From positions 48,870 through 112,869 of the forward strand of contig NZ_BAJT01000013.1 of the NCBI RefSeq assembly GCF_000613845.1: a stretch of 64,000 bases of DNA, given 5' to 3'. The stretch is from Asaia astilbis JCM 15831. GTDB lineage: Bacteria > Pseudomonadota > Alphaproteobacteria > Acetobacterales > Acetobacteraceae. A model generated the notes under the pieces. The model did no database searches. It was given only the letters and a program-made list of their open reading frames with translations, and had not been told where the DNA came from. This document shows, piece after piece, positions 45,958 to 55,313 of this stretch (positions are counted from its first letter, which is position 1; each line of letters begins with the position of its first letter). Both the position numbers and the translations under genes were made by a program.

Positions 45958-47192
45958 CCCGCCTCCTGACCCTTTCCGCAGCGCTCCTTGCTGCCTACGC
46001 CTGTTTTTCATCGCCGCCGCCAGCCAGCGCTCAGGACGCCCTCGCCTCACAGGCCGATCCGCAAGCCCTGTCCAGTCAGGCTATGAAGGGTCGGGCCCTG
46101 TTCATTGCGGCCGATTGTGCGGCCTGCCATCTCTCTGAAGATGGTCGCGCTCTGACCGGGGGGCGTGTGTTCACCCTGCCCTTCGGCACAATCCATGCGG
46201 TCAACATCACCCCGGATCGCGAGACCGGTATTGGCTCTTATACCGACACCGCCTGGCTCAGGATGCTGCGCAAAGGTGTCGGTCTGGGAGGCAAGCATCT
46301 CTATCCGGTCATGCCTTACACGTCCTACACCCTGCTCAGTGACGAGGATGCTCTGGCCATCAAGGCCTATCTGTTTACCTTGCCTGCCATCAGAGCCCCC
46401 GCTCTCCCCAACGGTCTTTCCTTTCCGTTCAATCAGCGCTGGACCATGCTGTTCTGGAACTGGTTCAACAACCCGAACCGACGCATGACCGCCGACAAGT
46501 CCCGATCGACTGAGTGGAACCGGGGGGCCTATCTCACAGAAGCTTTGGGCCATTGCGGTCAGTGCCACACCCCGCGCAATTTCATGTTCGGGCTCAGCCA
46601 CCGTGCCTATGCGGGCGCGGTTCAGGTAGGCTGGCGGGCGTATAATCTCACCACCGACCGTGAGCATGGTCTGGGCGCCTGGAGTGATGCAGACCTGTTC
46701 AGCTATCTTTCGACCGGACACGCCAAGGGACATGGTCCGGCTTCAGGGCCGATGGCCGAGGCAATTGAGCATAGCCTGAGCCAATTACCTTCCGACGATC
46801 TCCACGCGATGATCCTGTATCTGCGCAGCATCCCGGCGCAGTCCGAAGGGTCTCTCCGTAACCAGGGCCCCAGCGCATCGGATGGTGGCCCAGCGTTGGG
46901 AAAACACGTGTTTCAGCAAGCCTGCGCCGGATGTCATCTGGAAGACGGCTCGGGCCGACAAACGGACTGGGCAGCCCTCGCCGGCAGTCACTCGCTAAGC
47001 GATCCCTCCGCTACCAATCTGATCGCTGTGCTCAGGGAAGGGACATCACTTAAAACCATTCATGGTTCAATGACGATGCAAAAATTCGCCACCATCTACA
47101 CGCCGGAAGAGCTCGCCGCTCTGTCGACATGGATGCTTCACCATTTTGGCGGGGTCGATCATCCGGTCGAACCCGGTCAATTCAGGCATTGA
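45954..47192 (+). CDS. Three-haem cytochrome c subunit (AldG-like)
   Basis: A 412-residue exported cytochrome with three haem motifs: CAACH (near 56), CGQCH (near 202) and CAGCH (near 325), and the domain spacing seen in the cytochrome subunits of membrane-bound alcohol and aldehyde dehydrogenases of acetic acid bacteria. Elements such as GGRVFTLPFGTIHAVNITPD and YPVMPYTSYTLLSDEDALAI are typical. It overlaps the molybdopterin gene by ATGA. It takes electrons from the [2Fe-2S] subunit and delivers them to ubiquinone in the membrane. Confidence 0.92.
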   Translation: MTRLLTLSAALLAAYACFSSPPPASAQDALASQADPQALSSQAMKGRALFIAADCAACHLSEDGRALTGGRVFTLPFGTIHAVNITPDRETGIGSYTDTAWLRMLRKGVGLGGKHLYPVMPYTSYTLLSDEDALAIKAYLFTLPAIRAPALPNGLSFPFNQRWTMLFWNWFNNPNRRMTADKSRSTEWNRGAYLTEALGHCGQCHTPRNFMFGLSHRAYAGAVQVGWRAYNLTTDREHGLGAWSDADLFSYLSTGHAKGHGPASGPMAEAIEHSLSQLPSDDLHAMILYLRSIPAQSEGSLRNQGPSASDGGPALGKHVFQQACAGCHLEDGSGRQTDWAALAGSHSLSDPSATNLIAVLREGTSLKTIHGSMTMQKFATIYTPEELAALSTWMLHHFGGVDHPVEPGQFRH

Positions 47193-47268
47193 GACTTATC
47201 GAATTGAACAGGTGACAGACGCTCGACAGAGATGTCTTTGCGTCCCGCCAGCCAGCAGCGTGCGTCAG

Positions 47269-47868
47269 TCAGGGCCCGTCCACATTGGCCCAGACGACAC
47301 GCGTAACCTGTGATGACCCATTGCTGTAGCGATGGGGCGTTTCACTGGAAAAAGAAAACGAGTCCCCTTCACGCAGAAAGGAGTCCTGATCACCCACCTG
47401 CAGATGGAGACATCCCTGCAGAACAAGACCTGACTCGAATCCGCCATGCGTCAGGATTTCGGTCCCAGAATGCCCGTTCGGCTCAATAATCATGAGATAG
47501 GTACGCAGCAACTCCGGTCTCTGCGAGTTGAGCATCACCTTGGTGATCCCCTCGCCGAAACCGAGCAGGCCGTGATCGTCAATACGCGTGTAGAAGGCAG
47601 GCTCATCGAGAGACCTGCCCCTGATCGATCCGAAGAAATTCGACATATCGAGTTCGAGCACATCCGAGATCTTCATCAGATCACGGATGCTCGGCGATGA
47701 GGCGCCACGCTCTATCTGGCTCAGATGACTGAGCGAGATCCCGACACGCGACGCGACATCCTTGAGAAGGTATCCGGTCTGCTTTCTTCTCTCACGAATG
47801 GTATTGCCCAGAGTACGATCAATGTTTGAATTCGTGAAAACGGGCTCATTTGAGGACATTTTATGCAA
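47269..47868 (-). CDS. XRE regulator with C-terminal cupin domain (PuuR-like)
   Basis: A 199-residue regulator. The N-terminal helix-turn-helix (LKDVASRVGISLSHLSQIERG) is joined to a cupin sensor domain (HGGFESGLVLQGCLHLQVGD, then FSSETPHRYSNGS). Proteins of this build include PuuR, which controls putrescine degradation, so an amine or amino acid ligand is possible here. It lies between the aldehyde oxidase and the hydrolase operon, convergent with the first, and could control either. ATG 47868 or 47859 may be the start. Confidence 0.86.
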   Translation of the reverse strand: MHKMSSNEPVFTNSNIDRTLGNTIRERRKQTGYLLKDVASRVGISLSHLSQIERGASSPSIRDLMKISDVLELDMSNFFGSIRGRSLDEPAFYTRIDDHGLLGFGEGITKVMLNSQRPELLRTYLMIIEPNGHSGTEILTHGGFESGLVLQGCLHLQVGDQDSFLREGDSFSFSSETPHRYSNGSSQVTRVVWANVDGP

Positions 47869-47888
47869 ACCAGATGCCGGAGAGAATA

Positions 47889-48455
47889 TCAGTTAAGTCG
47901 GAGTACCTGAATCAACCGGTCATTCTGATGAACACCCTTGGCGAGCTCCATCCCTTTGGGAACCGGATAGACAAGAGTGGCAACAAAAATACTTTTGTTC
48001 AACCAGTCATATTTACCCTTCGGTGCAATGAATTCCGGGCTCAGACGGTATTTATAATCCTTGCCACCGTCGATCGGGTAGGCGAGGCCCTTGTTGTGAA
48101 TGATGATGATCTGCCCGTCATCGGTCTTCAGTCGATAAAAAGCGTCGACAACCTCGACACCGTCCGGGCGCAGGACCGGCAGATCGGCACCACCGGGCTC
48201 TACTGTTCCGTGGATACCAGGACCATCGAAACGCCCCCCGATGATGGGCCAGATTTCCGTGCGTTCACCATCCTTGCTCGCCCCTTCAGGGCCCGGTCGA
48301 ACCGGGTCGGTGCAGGTAACCACCAGATTGAGCACGAGCTCCGTCTTGACCGGATCATAGATCTTGCCCTTGAACGGTGCCTCCGTGGCGGCATGTGCGG
48401 CGCCCGATGCGACGAGGCATGTGAGCGCGCAAAGCGTTGTTCTCAGCGTCTTCAT
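47889..48455 (-). CDS. Exported DUF3237 protein
   Basis: A 188-residue protein with a signal peptide (MKTLRTTLCALTCLVASGAAHA) and a beta-barrel DUF3237 domain. The family signature segments are present: PIIGGRFDGPGIHGTVEPGG, ADLPVLRPDGVEVVDAFY and the ending IFVATLVYPVPKGME. The function of DUF3237 is not established. It is the last gene of the TonB receptor-lipase-hydrolase operon. Confidence 0.82.
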   Translation of the reverse strand: MKTLRTTLCALTCLVASGAAHAATEAPFKGKIYDPVKTELVLNLVVTCTDPVRPGPEGASKDGERTEIWPIIGGRFDGPGIHGTVEPGGADLPVLRPDGVEVVDAFYRLKTDDGQIIIIHNKGLAYPIDGGKDYKYRLSPEFIAPKGKYDWLNKSIFVATLVYPVPKGMELAKGVHQNDRLIQVLRLN

Positions 48456-48484
48456 GTCAGATTACCTTCTGAAAGTTTGGGGGA

Positions 48485-50377
48485 TTACTGAAGCGGATCG
48501 CGCCGACAGGGCTGCATCAGCACGTCATTGCAAGGCGCGGAGGTTTTCGGCAGAGCAGAAACCGTCACACCGGAAACACCCTGCTCTGACAAGCTGCCCA
48601 AAACCAGACGTGACACGTGCTGGGGGTCATGCCAGAGCCGGTTTGTGGCGGGTAGGAGCCACGGAGAGAAGCCGTACCCTCCGAAATTGCCCGGGGCGTC
48701 GATCCAGAGGCGCAGCCTGGAGCCCGCACGAAACACATGGCCCAGCTTGCTTAACTCGACACGCGCCAGGACCGGCTCGTCGGGCGCCAGACTCTGCGTG
48801 GTCTCCACGCGGTCGAGCGGAAACGGACGAAGCGCCGTGGATCGGGTTGGATCCTGCGCCCGATCCGAGAGGCGCAGCCAGCCGCGTTCAATGAACATCT
48901 CCTGATGGTCCGGACGTAGCTCGGTCAATGTCACTTCAACATCGGTGTCGGGCATGTCGGATGAAAGCCAGAGATCGACACTGGCTGGACCATAGGCGAT
49001 GAGCGTTTTTCCAAGCGGCGCAGAAGTATAGGCGAGACTGCCCTCGCGCCAATGCTCCGGCAGACTACCCCAGGCAGGGTGATCGGCATCGACATCAACA
49101 TCGGGGCCCCGTACCGGATAGGTATAAGTATCCGATCCGCTGGAGGGAGAAGACCCGTCCTCAAGCGTCCCTTTCGCGGCAAGGGTAAACACATGAGGGG
49201 CTGCCACGATCGGATAGGTCGTACCACTCAGACTCACACGCGGAGTCATCTGCTCGACCTTCTCATGCCCTTCACCGTGAGAGCCGCTCTCAAGCCAGAC
49301 CCGTACATGGGGCGTATCGCCAAAGGCGGCGTCATGCCCCTTGAGGAAACGATCGAAAAACCCGAGCAGCAAACTGCGATATTTCAGCGATTCATAGGCA
49401 TCATGCTGGCCATTGGTCTGGACCAGCCATGTTGTCTCTGGCGCCAGCGTATCCTGATAATAGCCTTCTCGAGACGTCACCGCCTCGTCCTGAAAGGCTT
49501 CCATGGAGAGAACTGGCACTGTGATCTGACCGGTTCTTGCCGCCAGATTACGTTTTTCGATCTCGGCATCGCGCAACGGATGGCGCAAAATAAGATCGCG
49601 CAGATTATCCTTGCGGTTTGTCTCGGTATTAATCGCAAGCCTGTCCAGACAACGCTGGTCATGCTCGGCCTGTGCACCTTCTTTCAAGGCGTCCCAGCGC
49701 GATTGCAGATAGAGCAGCCAGCCGGACGGAAACTGCATATTCGGCACGCCACCCGGCGCCCAGCTGTCCAGACGCGCATCGCCCAGAACCATGCCCGGCG
49801 CTATGGCACGCAGATGGGGAGGACGTGTGGAGGCCGTGGCGATCTGCGACATTCCCGCCCATGACCAGTTGGCCATGCCGACATGACCGTCGGACCAAGG
49901 CTGTGACGCGGCAAATTCGACGATGTCGTAGCCATCCTGACCGTAGCTGGGGGTCAGAAAGGTGAACTGCCCTTCTGAACACCCCGTACCCCGGGCATTG
50001 GCTCCGAACACCGCATAGCCATGCGCAACCAGATCGTGATCGAGGCTGACCGACATGGCGGTATCGCCTTTGAGATAGGCCGAACTGCCAATGCCACCGG
50101 GGTCGTAACCGCTGTAATTGATCACGACGGGGAACGGCCCCTTGCCTTCAGGCAGAAGCACGCTGTAGCGCAGCGGCACCCCATCGCGCGTGTGCAGGTA
50201 GCCGACAAGACGTTTCCCCCAGAAGGGAGCCGTATGCACCAGCTCGGGATTATACCCCGAGACCGCGGCAATCACGCTGCCTCCCGATCGGGCCTCCTGT
50301 GCCCTCCCCTTGGTGGGGAAGGCCAGAAGCGAAACACCGACGCAAAGAAGCGCGAGCGAGGACCGTCTTGTCTTCAT
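48485..50377 (-). CDS. Exported CocE/NonD-type hydrolase (X-Pro dipeptidyl-peptidase fold)
   Basis: A 630-residue alpha/beta hydrolase with signal peptide (SSLALLCVGVSLLAFPTKGRA). The N-terminal catalytic domain shows DGVPLRYSVLLPEGKGPFPV, GANARGTGCSEGQ and the nucleophile Ser in ANWSWAGMSQIA; the C-terminal 200 residues form the jelly-roll domain of the PepX_C type (VDLWLSSDMPDTDVEVTL and GSRLRLWIDAPGNF). Such enzymes cleave esters or X-Pro amides. It lies 8 bases after the lipase gene, so the pair is co-translated or co-transcribed. Substrate unknown. Confidence 0.87.
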   Translation of the reverse strand: MKTRRSSLALLCVGVSLLAFPTKGRAQEARSGGSVIAAVSGYNPELVHTAPFWGKRLVGYLHTRDGVPLRYSVLLPEGKGPFPVVINYSGYDPGGIGSSAYLKGDTAMSVSLDHDLVAHGYAVFGANARGTGCSEGQFTFLTPSYGQDGYDIVEFAASQPWSDGHVGMANWSWAGMSQIATASTRPPHLRAIAPGMVLGDARLDSWAPGGVPNMQFPSGWLLYLQSRWDALKEGAQAEHDQRCLDRLAINTETNRKDNLRDLILRHPLRDAEIEKRNLAARTGQITVPVLSMEAFQDEAVTSREGYYQDTLAPETTWLVQTNGQHDAYESLKYRSLLLGFFDRFLKGHDAAFGDTPHVRVWLESGSHGEGHEKVEQMTPRVSLSGTTYPIVAAPHVFTLAAKGTLEDGSSPSSGSDTYTYPVRGPDVDVDADHPAWGSLPEHWREGSLAYTSAPLGKTLIAYGPASVDLWLSSDMPDTDVEVTLTELRPDHQEMFIERGWLRLSDRAQDPTRSTALRPFPLDRVETTQSLAPDEPVLARVELSKLGHVFRAGSRLRLWIDAPGNFGGYGFSPWLLPATNRLWHDPQHVSRLVLGSLSEQGVSGVTVSALPKTSAPCNDVLMQPCRRDPLQ

Positions 50378-50385
50378 GGCCGGTT

Positions 50386-51624
50386 TCAGTGACGCTGGCA
50401 GGTATTGGAGGGCGCGTTGCCCGCCAGAACCGATTTCAGCCAGGCGATCTGCGTATCCATGGATTCAACCATGGCAGCACCATGCTCCGCATTCGGCACG
50501 ACCATGTATTTCACATCCGACCCCGAATGGCAGGCATCCTTGGCATAGGATTCGAGCGTGTGAATGGGGATCGTCGTATCGCCGCCACCAGCGATCAGCA
50601 GGATCGGGCCCTTGGCCTTCTCATAGCCGACTGTCTGCTCTGCGAAGAACTTCTTGACGTATTTGTTCTTGCTCCAGTCCGGACGCACCAGCTCCTTGGC
50701 CGAGTAAGGGTAGTAGAGTGCGTTGCCTGTCAGCCAGCAAGCCTTGCCTGTGGCCTCAGGATAATGCGACAGGCCTGTCTTCGACAGCAGGTCTTCGGGC
50801 TTGAATTCCGGGTACTGGGCATGGATGGCGTAAGCCAGCCAGGACATGTAGGGACCACCGGCTTTCTTCACGGCAGATATGTTCTTATTGATCATGCCGA
50901 CACGAGCCGCCGGAGCAATCGAAATCGCGCCGAGGTAACCCGGATCATTCGCCTTGGCTTCTGCCTCGGCCGTCGCCAGAGCCGCATAGGCCCCCTGTGA
51001 ATGACCCACCACAAACCATTTCTGCGACAGATCAGGCAGAAGAGCGTGAGCCGCAGGCACTGCGTTGCGGATATCCGCCACCTGAGCGAACTTGTTCATG
51101 TACTGATGCGGGCTGTCGGTTCCCAGACCGTGATAATCGGTCATGACCAGAACGAACCCTGCTGCTGCCAGATCGAATACGCGCAGACTGCCGTAATAGA
51201 CATCCTTCATGAGCGAAGGCGCACAGGACTGAGCCGTGCCGCTGGTGCCATGGGCCCAGACAATGACCGGCCAGCCGCCTTCAGGCGCCTTGCCGGGGGG
51301 CACGACAACGACACCGGAGGTCGCGACCGGACCACCATGCGAGTCAGTTGAGCGATAAAGGATGCGCGTGGCCGTAAAGCCCTTCGGCAGGCTATATTCA
51401 GGGGCTTTTTCCTGACGAAGCAGCGCGCCCGGTGCAGAGGCGGCGATATCGGCAGGCGTGCTGTAAAACGCCGTGCGTGGCAGGGCATCCTGCGCCTCGA
51501 GCGACCGGGTAATGGCCGGATCGGTCGGCAAGGGTGGCTCTCCGGCATGAGCAAGTCCGCTCAGCCCGGTAGAGAGCACGAGCATGGCGAGCAGATTGGC
51601 TTTGAGAGACTTTGTCTTGATCAT
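50386..51624 (-). CDS. Exported lipase-family alpha/beta hydrolase
   Basis: A 412-residue secreted esterase or lipase: signal peptide ending SGLAHA, oxyanion region PVIVWAHGTSGTAQSCAPS, nucleophile elbow VVGHSQGAYAALA, a candidate acid in AGGGDTTIPIHTL and His in VPNAEHGAAM. The pattern is that of the secretory lipase (LIP) group. It is between a TonB receptor and a second exported hydrolase in an operon, suggesting that an extracellular ester or peptide-like compound is hydrolysed and taken up. A tandem duplication of 22 bases lies in its leader. Confidence 0.87.
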   Translation of the reverse strand: MIKTKSLKANLLAMLVLSTGLSGLAHAGEPPLPTDPAITRSLEAQDALPRTAFYSTPADIAASAPGALLRQEKAPEYSLPKGFTATRILYRSTDSHGGPVATSGVVVVPPGKAPEGGWPVIVWAHGTSGTAQSCAPSLMKDVYYGSLRVFDLAAAGFVLVMTDYHGLGTDSPHQYMNKFAQVADIRNAVPAAHALLPDLSQKWFVVGHSQGAYAALATAEAEAKANDPGYLGAISIAPAARVGMINKNISAVKKAGGPYMSWLAYAIHAQYPEFKPEDLLSKTGLSHYPEATGKACWLTGNALYYPYSAKELVRPDWSKNKYVKKFFAEQTVGYEKAKGPILLIAGGGDTTIPIHTLESYAKDACHSGSDVKYMVVPNAEHGAAMVESMDTQIAWLKSVLAGNAPSNTCQRH

Positions 51625-51632
51625 ATTCCACC

Positions 51633-51676
51633 TGAGAAGAGAGAAAATCAGTTCTGAGAAGAGAGAAAATCAGTTC
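51633..51676 (-). repeat. 22-bp tandem duplication before the lipase gene
   Basis: The unit beginning TGAGAAGAGAG and ending ATCAGTTC is repeated exactly at 51633-51654 and 51655-51676. It lies in the short gap between the TonB receptor and lipase genes and duplicates the region just upstream of the lipase start on the minus strand. Confidence 0.8.
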
Positions 51677-51691
51677 TGAAATCGGGTCCGA

Positions 51692-54079
51692 TCAGAAGTC
51701 GTACCCGATCTGGAAACGATAGCTGGCTGGCATGCCGTAGATCTGCTGGAAATCGCTCACACCATCGGTCTGTCCGACCGTGCGATAGTGAACATTGGTG
51801 ACGTTGAACCCCATCAGCGCCAGATTCCAGTGCTGCTTGCGCGAGAGAAGGTCGAGGCGCACATCCAGCAGACCGTAGCCCGGGATATTATTGATCCAGG
51901 CACCGACACCCCGCGTGGCATTCAGCGTGGTGCGGAAGCTGTAATTCATCTGCACCCCGGCGGTATAAGCCCCGTTGAACATCTCATGTTCATAACGGGC
52001 CGACGGCGTCAGGCTCCAGCGCGGCGCGTAAGGCAAACGCTGTCCCTGCCACGACACCAGATTACCCGCATAATCGAGCTGATCCTGCGAGGATTTGACG
52101 ATCTTCGCGTCGTTATAGGCCGCGCCGAGATTGAAGGTCAGCGTCGGCACGGGCTTCCAGACGATATTGCCTTCGAGACCCTGATTCACCGCTGTACCGA
52201 TATTGGTCAACGTCGAGGTGATCGTCTTGCTGACCGCCGAATACTGCGTTGTGAAATTCTGATAGTTATAGGTGCGGTAATAGAAAGCCGCCCCATCGAC
52301 AATCAGCTTGCGATCGCGTGTCTGAGCCTTGAATCCGGCCTCGACCGCCCAGACCTGTTCTTCACGATAGGGATCGATCTGCGCAGTGCTGGCGATGGGA
52401 AAACCACCGTAGAAACCGCCTGATTTATACCCGCGCGCCACCGAGACATAGACCATGTTCAGCGGATCGAACTGGTAACGCAGAACAGCCTTGCCCGTGA
52501 CATGATCCTTCAGCTGATACTGACGCGACACGTCGGAAGCGACGTAATAGCCGGGCGATTGCTGGAAAGCGCCATTATACGACTTGTATTCCCACGTGCT
52601 GCGTGCGCCGAAGTCGAGCGAGAGCTTGGGAAGGATGTGATAGGTGATCTGCCCATAGCCGCTATAGGATTGCGTTTTCTGGGTATAGCTCAGAATTCCT
52701 TCATTCGCTGCTCCTGAGAGACCAGTATAAAGTGTCTGAAGCGCATTATCGAAAAGCTGGAACTGCTTGTTTTCTTCCAGATCCTCATAGGACACATCGA
52801 GACCGAGCAACCAGTCCAGACGCTTCGGCTTGCCGGAGCTGAGACGCAGATTTTCCTGAGCCATCCGCATCGGTGTGTGCTCGACCTGGGTCGCGTAGAC
52901 TGGTCCGGTTGCTGCGTAATTATAGTTCAGGCCGTATTCGAAATAATCCAGCGAGGTAATGGACGTCAGTTCCAGGCCACCCAGATCGCCGACTGCGCTG
53001 AATTGCGCGCCGCCAGCCTTGTTATCCAGCTGATTCGTCGGCGAAGAGAGAACCTTTGTGCCGTCCTGCGTCTGACGTGAGGCCGCCTGACTGGCATCGC
53101 CAAAAGCCTGAGGCAGGGTCAGACAGTTTCGCTGATCTGCATAACCGGCGATCATGGCCGAGCAGAAACCGCCCATGTTGTTATAGACGCCGAGTGCCGT
53201 TGCCAGAGCCAGCTGAGACTTGTCCCGACTGCCATGCAGATCGAAATTCAGCGTCCAGTTATCAAGCTTTGCGGCGACTTCGAGGCGCACGGCATCGCGG
53301 TTCTTGCGGCCCCATTTGGCGCCGTTCTGCAGGGATGTCTGCCAGCCGCTCCAACCATGGTCCGATGTCTCGGCAATACGAAAAGCAAGGTTACGCGTGA
53401 TCGGCGCGCCATAAGCTGCATTGACATGCCCATCGCCCCAACGCCCGTAAGAGACCGCAACCGAGCCGGTTGCCTTGTCAAAATTGGGCTTGTTGGTCAG
53501 CACTCGTACGGCGCCGCCAATCGTATTGCGTCCATAAAGCCCGCTTTGCGGGCCCTTGAGCACCTCGACGCGGGAAATATCGAACAGGCTGCCTGTGCCC
53601 ATGACTGTGCTGGGCTGATAGGCGTCATTCAGGAAGATGGGCGCTGCGGGCGTCGAATTGGGATTGAAGTCGGCGAGACTGACACCGCGAATAACCCAGG
53701 TCGGCATGGCGCCACCGTAGAAATCGAGGTTCTGCGCGTTGGTCGTATATTTGATCAGATCGGGCAAGGCCTGAACGCCAAGACGATTGAGCTCCTTGCC
53801 CGTAAAAATCTGCACGGTTTCAGGAATCTGCTGCGCCGTCTCTTTGCGCCGCCTCGAGGTGACCATCACCTCTTCGACACCGCCATTGCGGGCGGCTGAG
53901 GCCTTGGCCGGCTTCTTGTTCGACGTCCCTGTCGCGACGTCGAGCCGTTTATGGTGGGCATCCGCTTTCTTAACGGTCTCTGCGTGGGCCACCACCGGAA
54001 GGAAACAGAGCGAACAAGAAAGCCAAAATCGCAGCGACAACGCCGTGCGACGTTGAAGAGGCTGAGTTGCCCTCGCCAT
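51692..54079 (-). CDS. TonB-dependent outer-membrane receptor
   Basis: An outer-membrane receptor of about 795 residues. A signal peptide (LRFWLSCSLCFLPVVAHA) is followed by a TonB-box-like segment VEEVMVTSRRR, the plug domain (PETVQIFTGKELNRLGVQAL, VEVLKGPQSGLYGRNTIGG) and a barrel ending in the aromatic FQIGYDF. The frame is open to 54205; ATG 54079 gives a normal signal peptide, but ATG 54157, with GAGG in front, is possible. It heads the operon with two exported hydrolases and a DUF3237 protein, so its ligand may be a product or substrate of these enzymes. The plug resembles the ferripyoverdine/thiamin-neutral large class of receptors and does not identify the ligand. Confidence 0.87.
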   Translation of the reverse strand: MARATQPLQRRTALSLRFWLSCSLCFLPVVAHAETVKKADAHHKRLDVATGTSNKKPAKASAARNGGVEEVMVTSRRRKETAQQIPETVQIFTGKELNRLGVQALPDLIKYTTNAQNLDFYGGAMPTWVIRGVSLADFNPNSTPAAPIFLNDAYQPSTVMGTGSLFDISRVEVLKGPQSGLYGRNTIGGAVRVLTNKPNFDKATGSVAVSYGRWGDGHVNAAYGAPITRNLAFRIAETSDHGWSGWQTSLQNGAKWGRKNRDAVRLEVAAKLDNWTLNFDLHGSRDKSQLALATALGVYNNMGGFCSAMIAGYADQRNCLTLPQAFGDASQAASRQTQDGTKVLSSPTNQLDNKAGGAQFSAVGDLGGLELTSITSLDYFEYGLNYNYAATGPVYATQVEHTPMRMAQENLRLSSGKPKRLDWLLGLDVSYEDLEENKQFQLFDNALQTLYTGLSGAANEGILSYTQKTQSYSGYGQITYHILPKLSLDFGARSTWEYKSYNGAFQQSPGYYVASDVSRQYQLKDHVTGKAVLRYQFDPLNMVYVSVARGYKSGGFYGGFPIASTAQIDPYREEQVWAVEAGFKAQTRDRKLIVDGAAFYYRTYNYQNFTTQYSAVSKTITSTLTNIGTAVNQGLEGNIVWKPVPTLTFNLGAAYNDAKIVKSSQDQLDYAGNLVSWQGQRLPYAPRWSLTPSARYEHEMFNGAYTAGVQMNYSFRTTLNATRGVGAWINNIPGYGLLDVRLDLLSRKQHWNLALMGFNVTNVHYRTVGQTDGVSDFQQIYGMPASYRFQIGYDF

Positions 54080-54377
54080 CGCTAGGAGACCGGACGATGC
54101 CAGCGCGTTATTTTGACAACCAGACGTGAGAAAACGGCTTCGCTCATGGCGACACATTGACAGCCTCAAAATGTTCGGGTGCGTGCTTGCGGGAGGAAAG
54201 TTCAAAGTCGATCCGTATACGAAATATACAGATCATGAGCGGATAATGGGGTCAACATTTTTCTCGAGGAAAGAATGCGGGTTGCATTTATCTGTGTGAA
54301 AATCCCCACACCAGGCGGGACAGCGCCCGCAAGCCGGGCTAGTCTCGTTCAGTCAGCCTCTCCCGGATTGGGCATTC

Positions 54378-55313
54378 ATGCAGGATCGTTTCAGAGAATT
54401 CGTTGCCGTTGAGGCGAGATGCGCCATGCAAAGCGACCATCCCGACGATGCCATACGCTTTCTCAAAGAAGGCCATGACGCCGGACATGACGGCGTTCTT
54501 GCGCTTCTTACTGACATCATCGACGGAGCCTCACGTCCACTAGGCGCACTGATGGCCGTGCGGGATGACGGCTCTTATGTCGGCATGGTTTCGGGTGGCT
54601 GCGTCGAGGCCAGCATTGTCGGTGAGGCGTTATCTGCTTTGAGGGAGCGGAAAGACCGCCAATGTCGTTACGGGATCGGCTCACCCTGGTTCGACATCGT
54701 CCTGCCCTGTCGCGGCGGCATCGGGCTTCATCTGCATGTCCTTCGCGAAGGCACCGCTCTTGCCCGTTTTCTGGAACTACGGAGCGCGAGGGAGCCCGCT
54801 CTGCTGCATTATGACGCCCACAATGAGACCCTTTGCACTGCGTCGGGTCTCATGCCAACAGGTTGGAACAGCGCCATTTTTACCGCTGCCTTCCGCCCAG
54901 ATCCGCAGATCCTGCTTTACGGCGACGGATTGGAGAGCCACTTTCTTATCCGCCTCGCGGAAGCTGCCGGTCTGAGCGTGCTCAAAGGTGACGTCACTCT
55001 GGTGGCACAGCATGCGCAGGATCGCGAGACCGCGATCGTTCTTTTGCATCACGATCTAGATCGTGAGCTTCCTATCCTCAAGGAAAGCCTCAAGACAAAG
55101 GCTTTTTTCATTGGTTGTCTGGGTAGTCGGCGAACGCAGGAACGTCGCCTTGATGCGCTTTTCAAAGCCGGACACAGCAAGACATCGCTCGACCGAATTC
55201 ATGGGCCGATTGGCCTGTTCGGACCATCGCGCGAAGCACGCTCTGTCGCCGTGTCGGTTCTGGCCGAGCTTTTTTCATTGATCGAGGCACGCCGGGCGGA
55301 TCTGCAGATATGA
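54378..55313 (+). CDS. XdhC/CoxI-family molybdoenzyme maturation factor
   Basis: A 311-residue protein that binds and delivers the molybdenum cofactor, and helps its sulfuration, for xanthine-oxidase-family enzymes. The N-terminal XdhC domain has DGSYVGMVSGGCVEASIV (with the conserved Cys) and the C-terminal Rossmann-like domain has FFIGCLGSRRTQERRLDAL and GPIGLFGPSREARSVAVSVL. It overlaps the MocA-like gene by ATGA. The client is most likely the AldFHG-like enzyme at 43-47 kb, although about 7 kb of other genes separates them. Confidence 0.9.
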   Translation: MQDRFREFVAVEARCAMQSDHPDDAIRFLKEGHDAGHDGVLALLTDIIDGASRPLGALMAVRDDGSYVGMVSGGCVEASIVGEALSALRERKDRQCRYGIGSPWFDIVLPCRGGIGLHLHVLREGTALARFLELRSAREPALLHYDAHNETLCTASGLMPTGWNSAIFTAAFRPDPQILLYGDGLESHFLIRLAEAAGLSVLKGDVTLVAQHAQDRETAIVLLHHDLDRELPILKESLKTKAFFIGCLGSRRTQERRLDALFKAGHSKTSLDRIHGPIGLFGPSREARSVAVSVLAELFSLIEARRADLQI

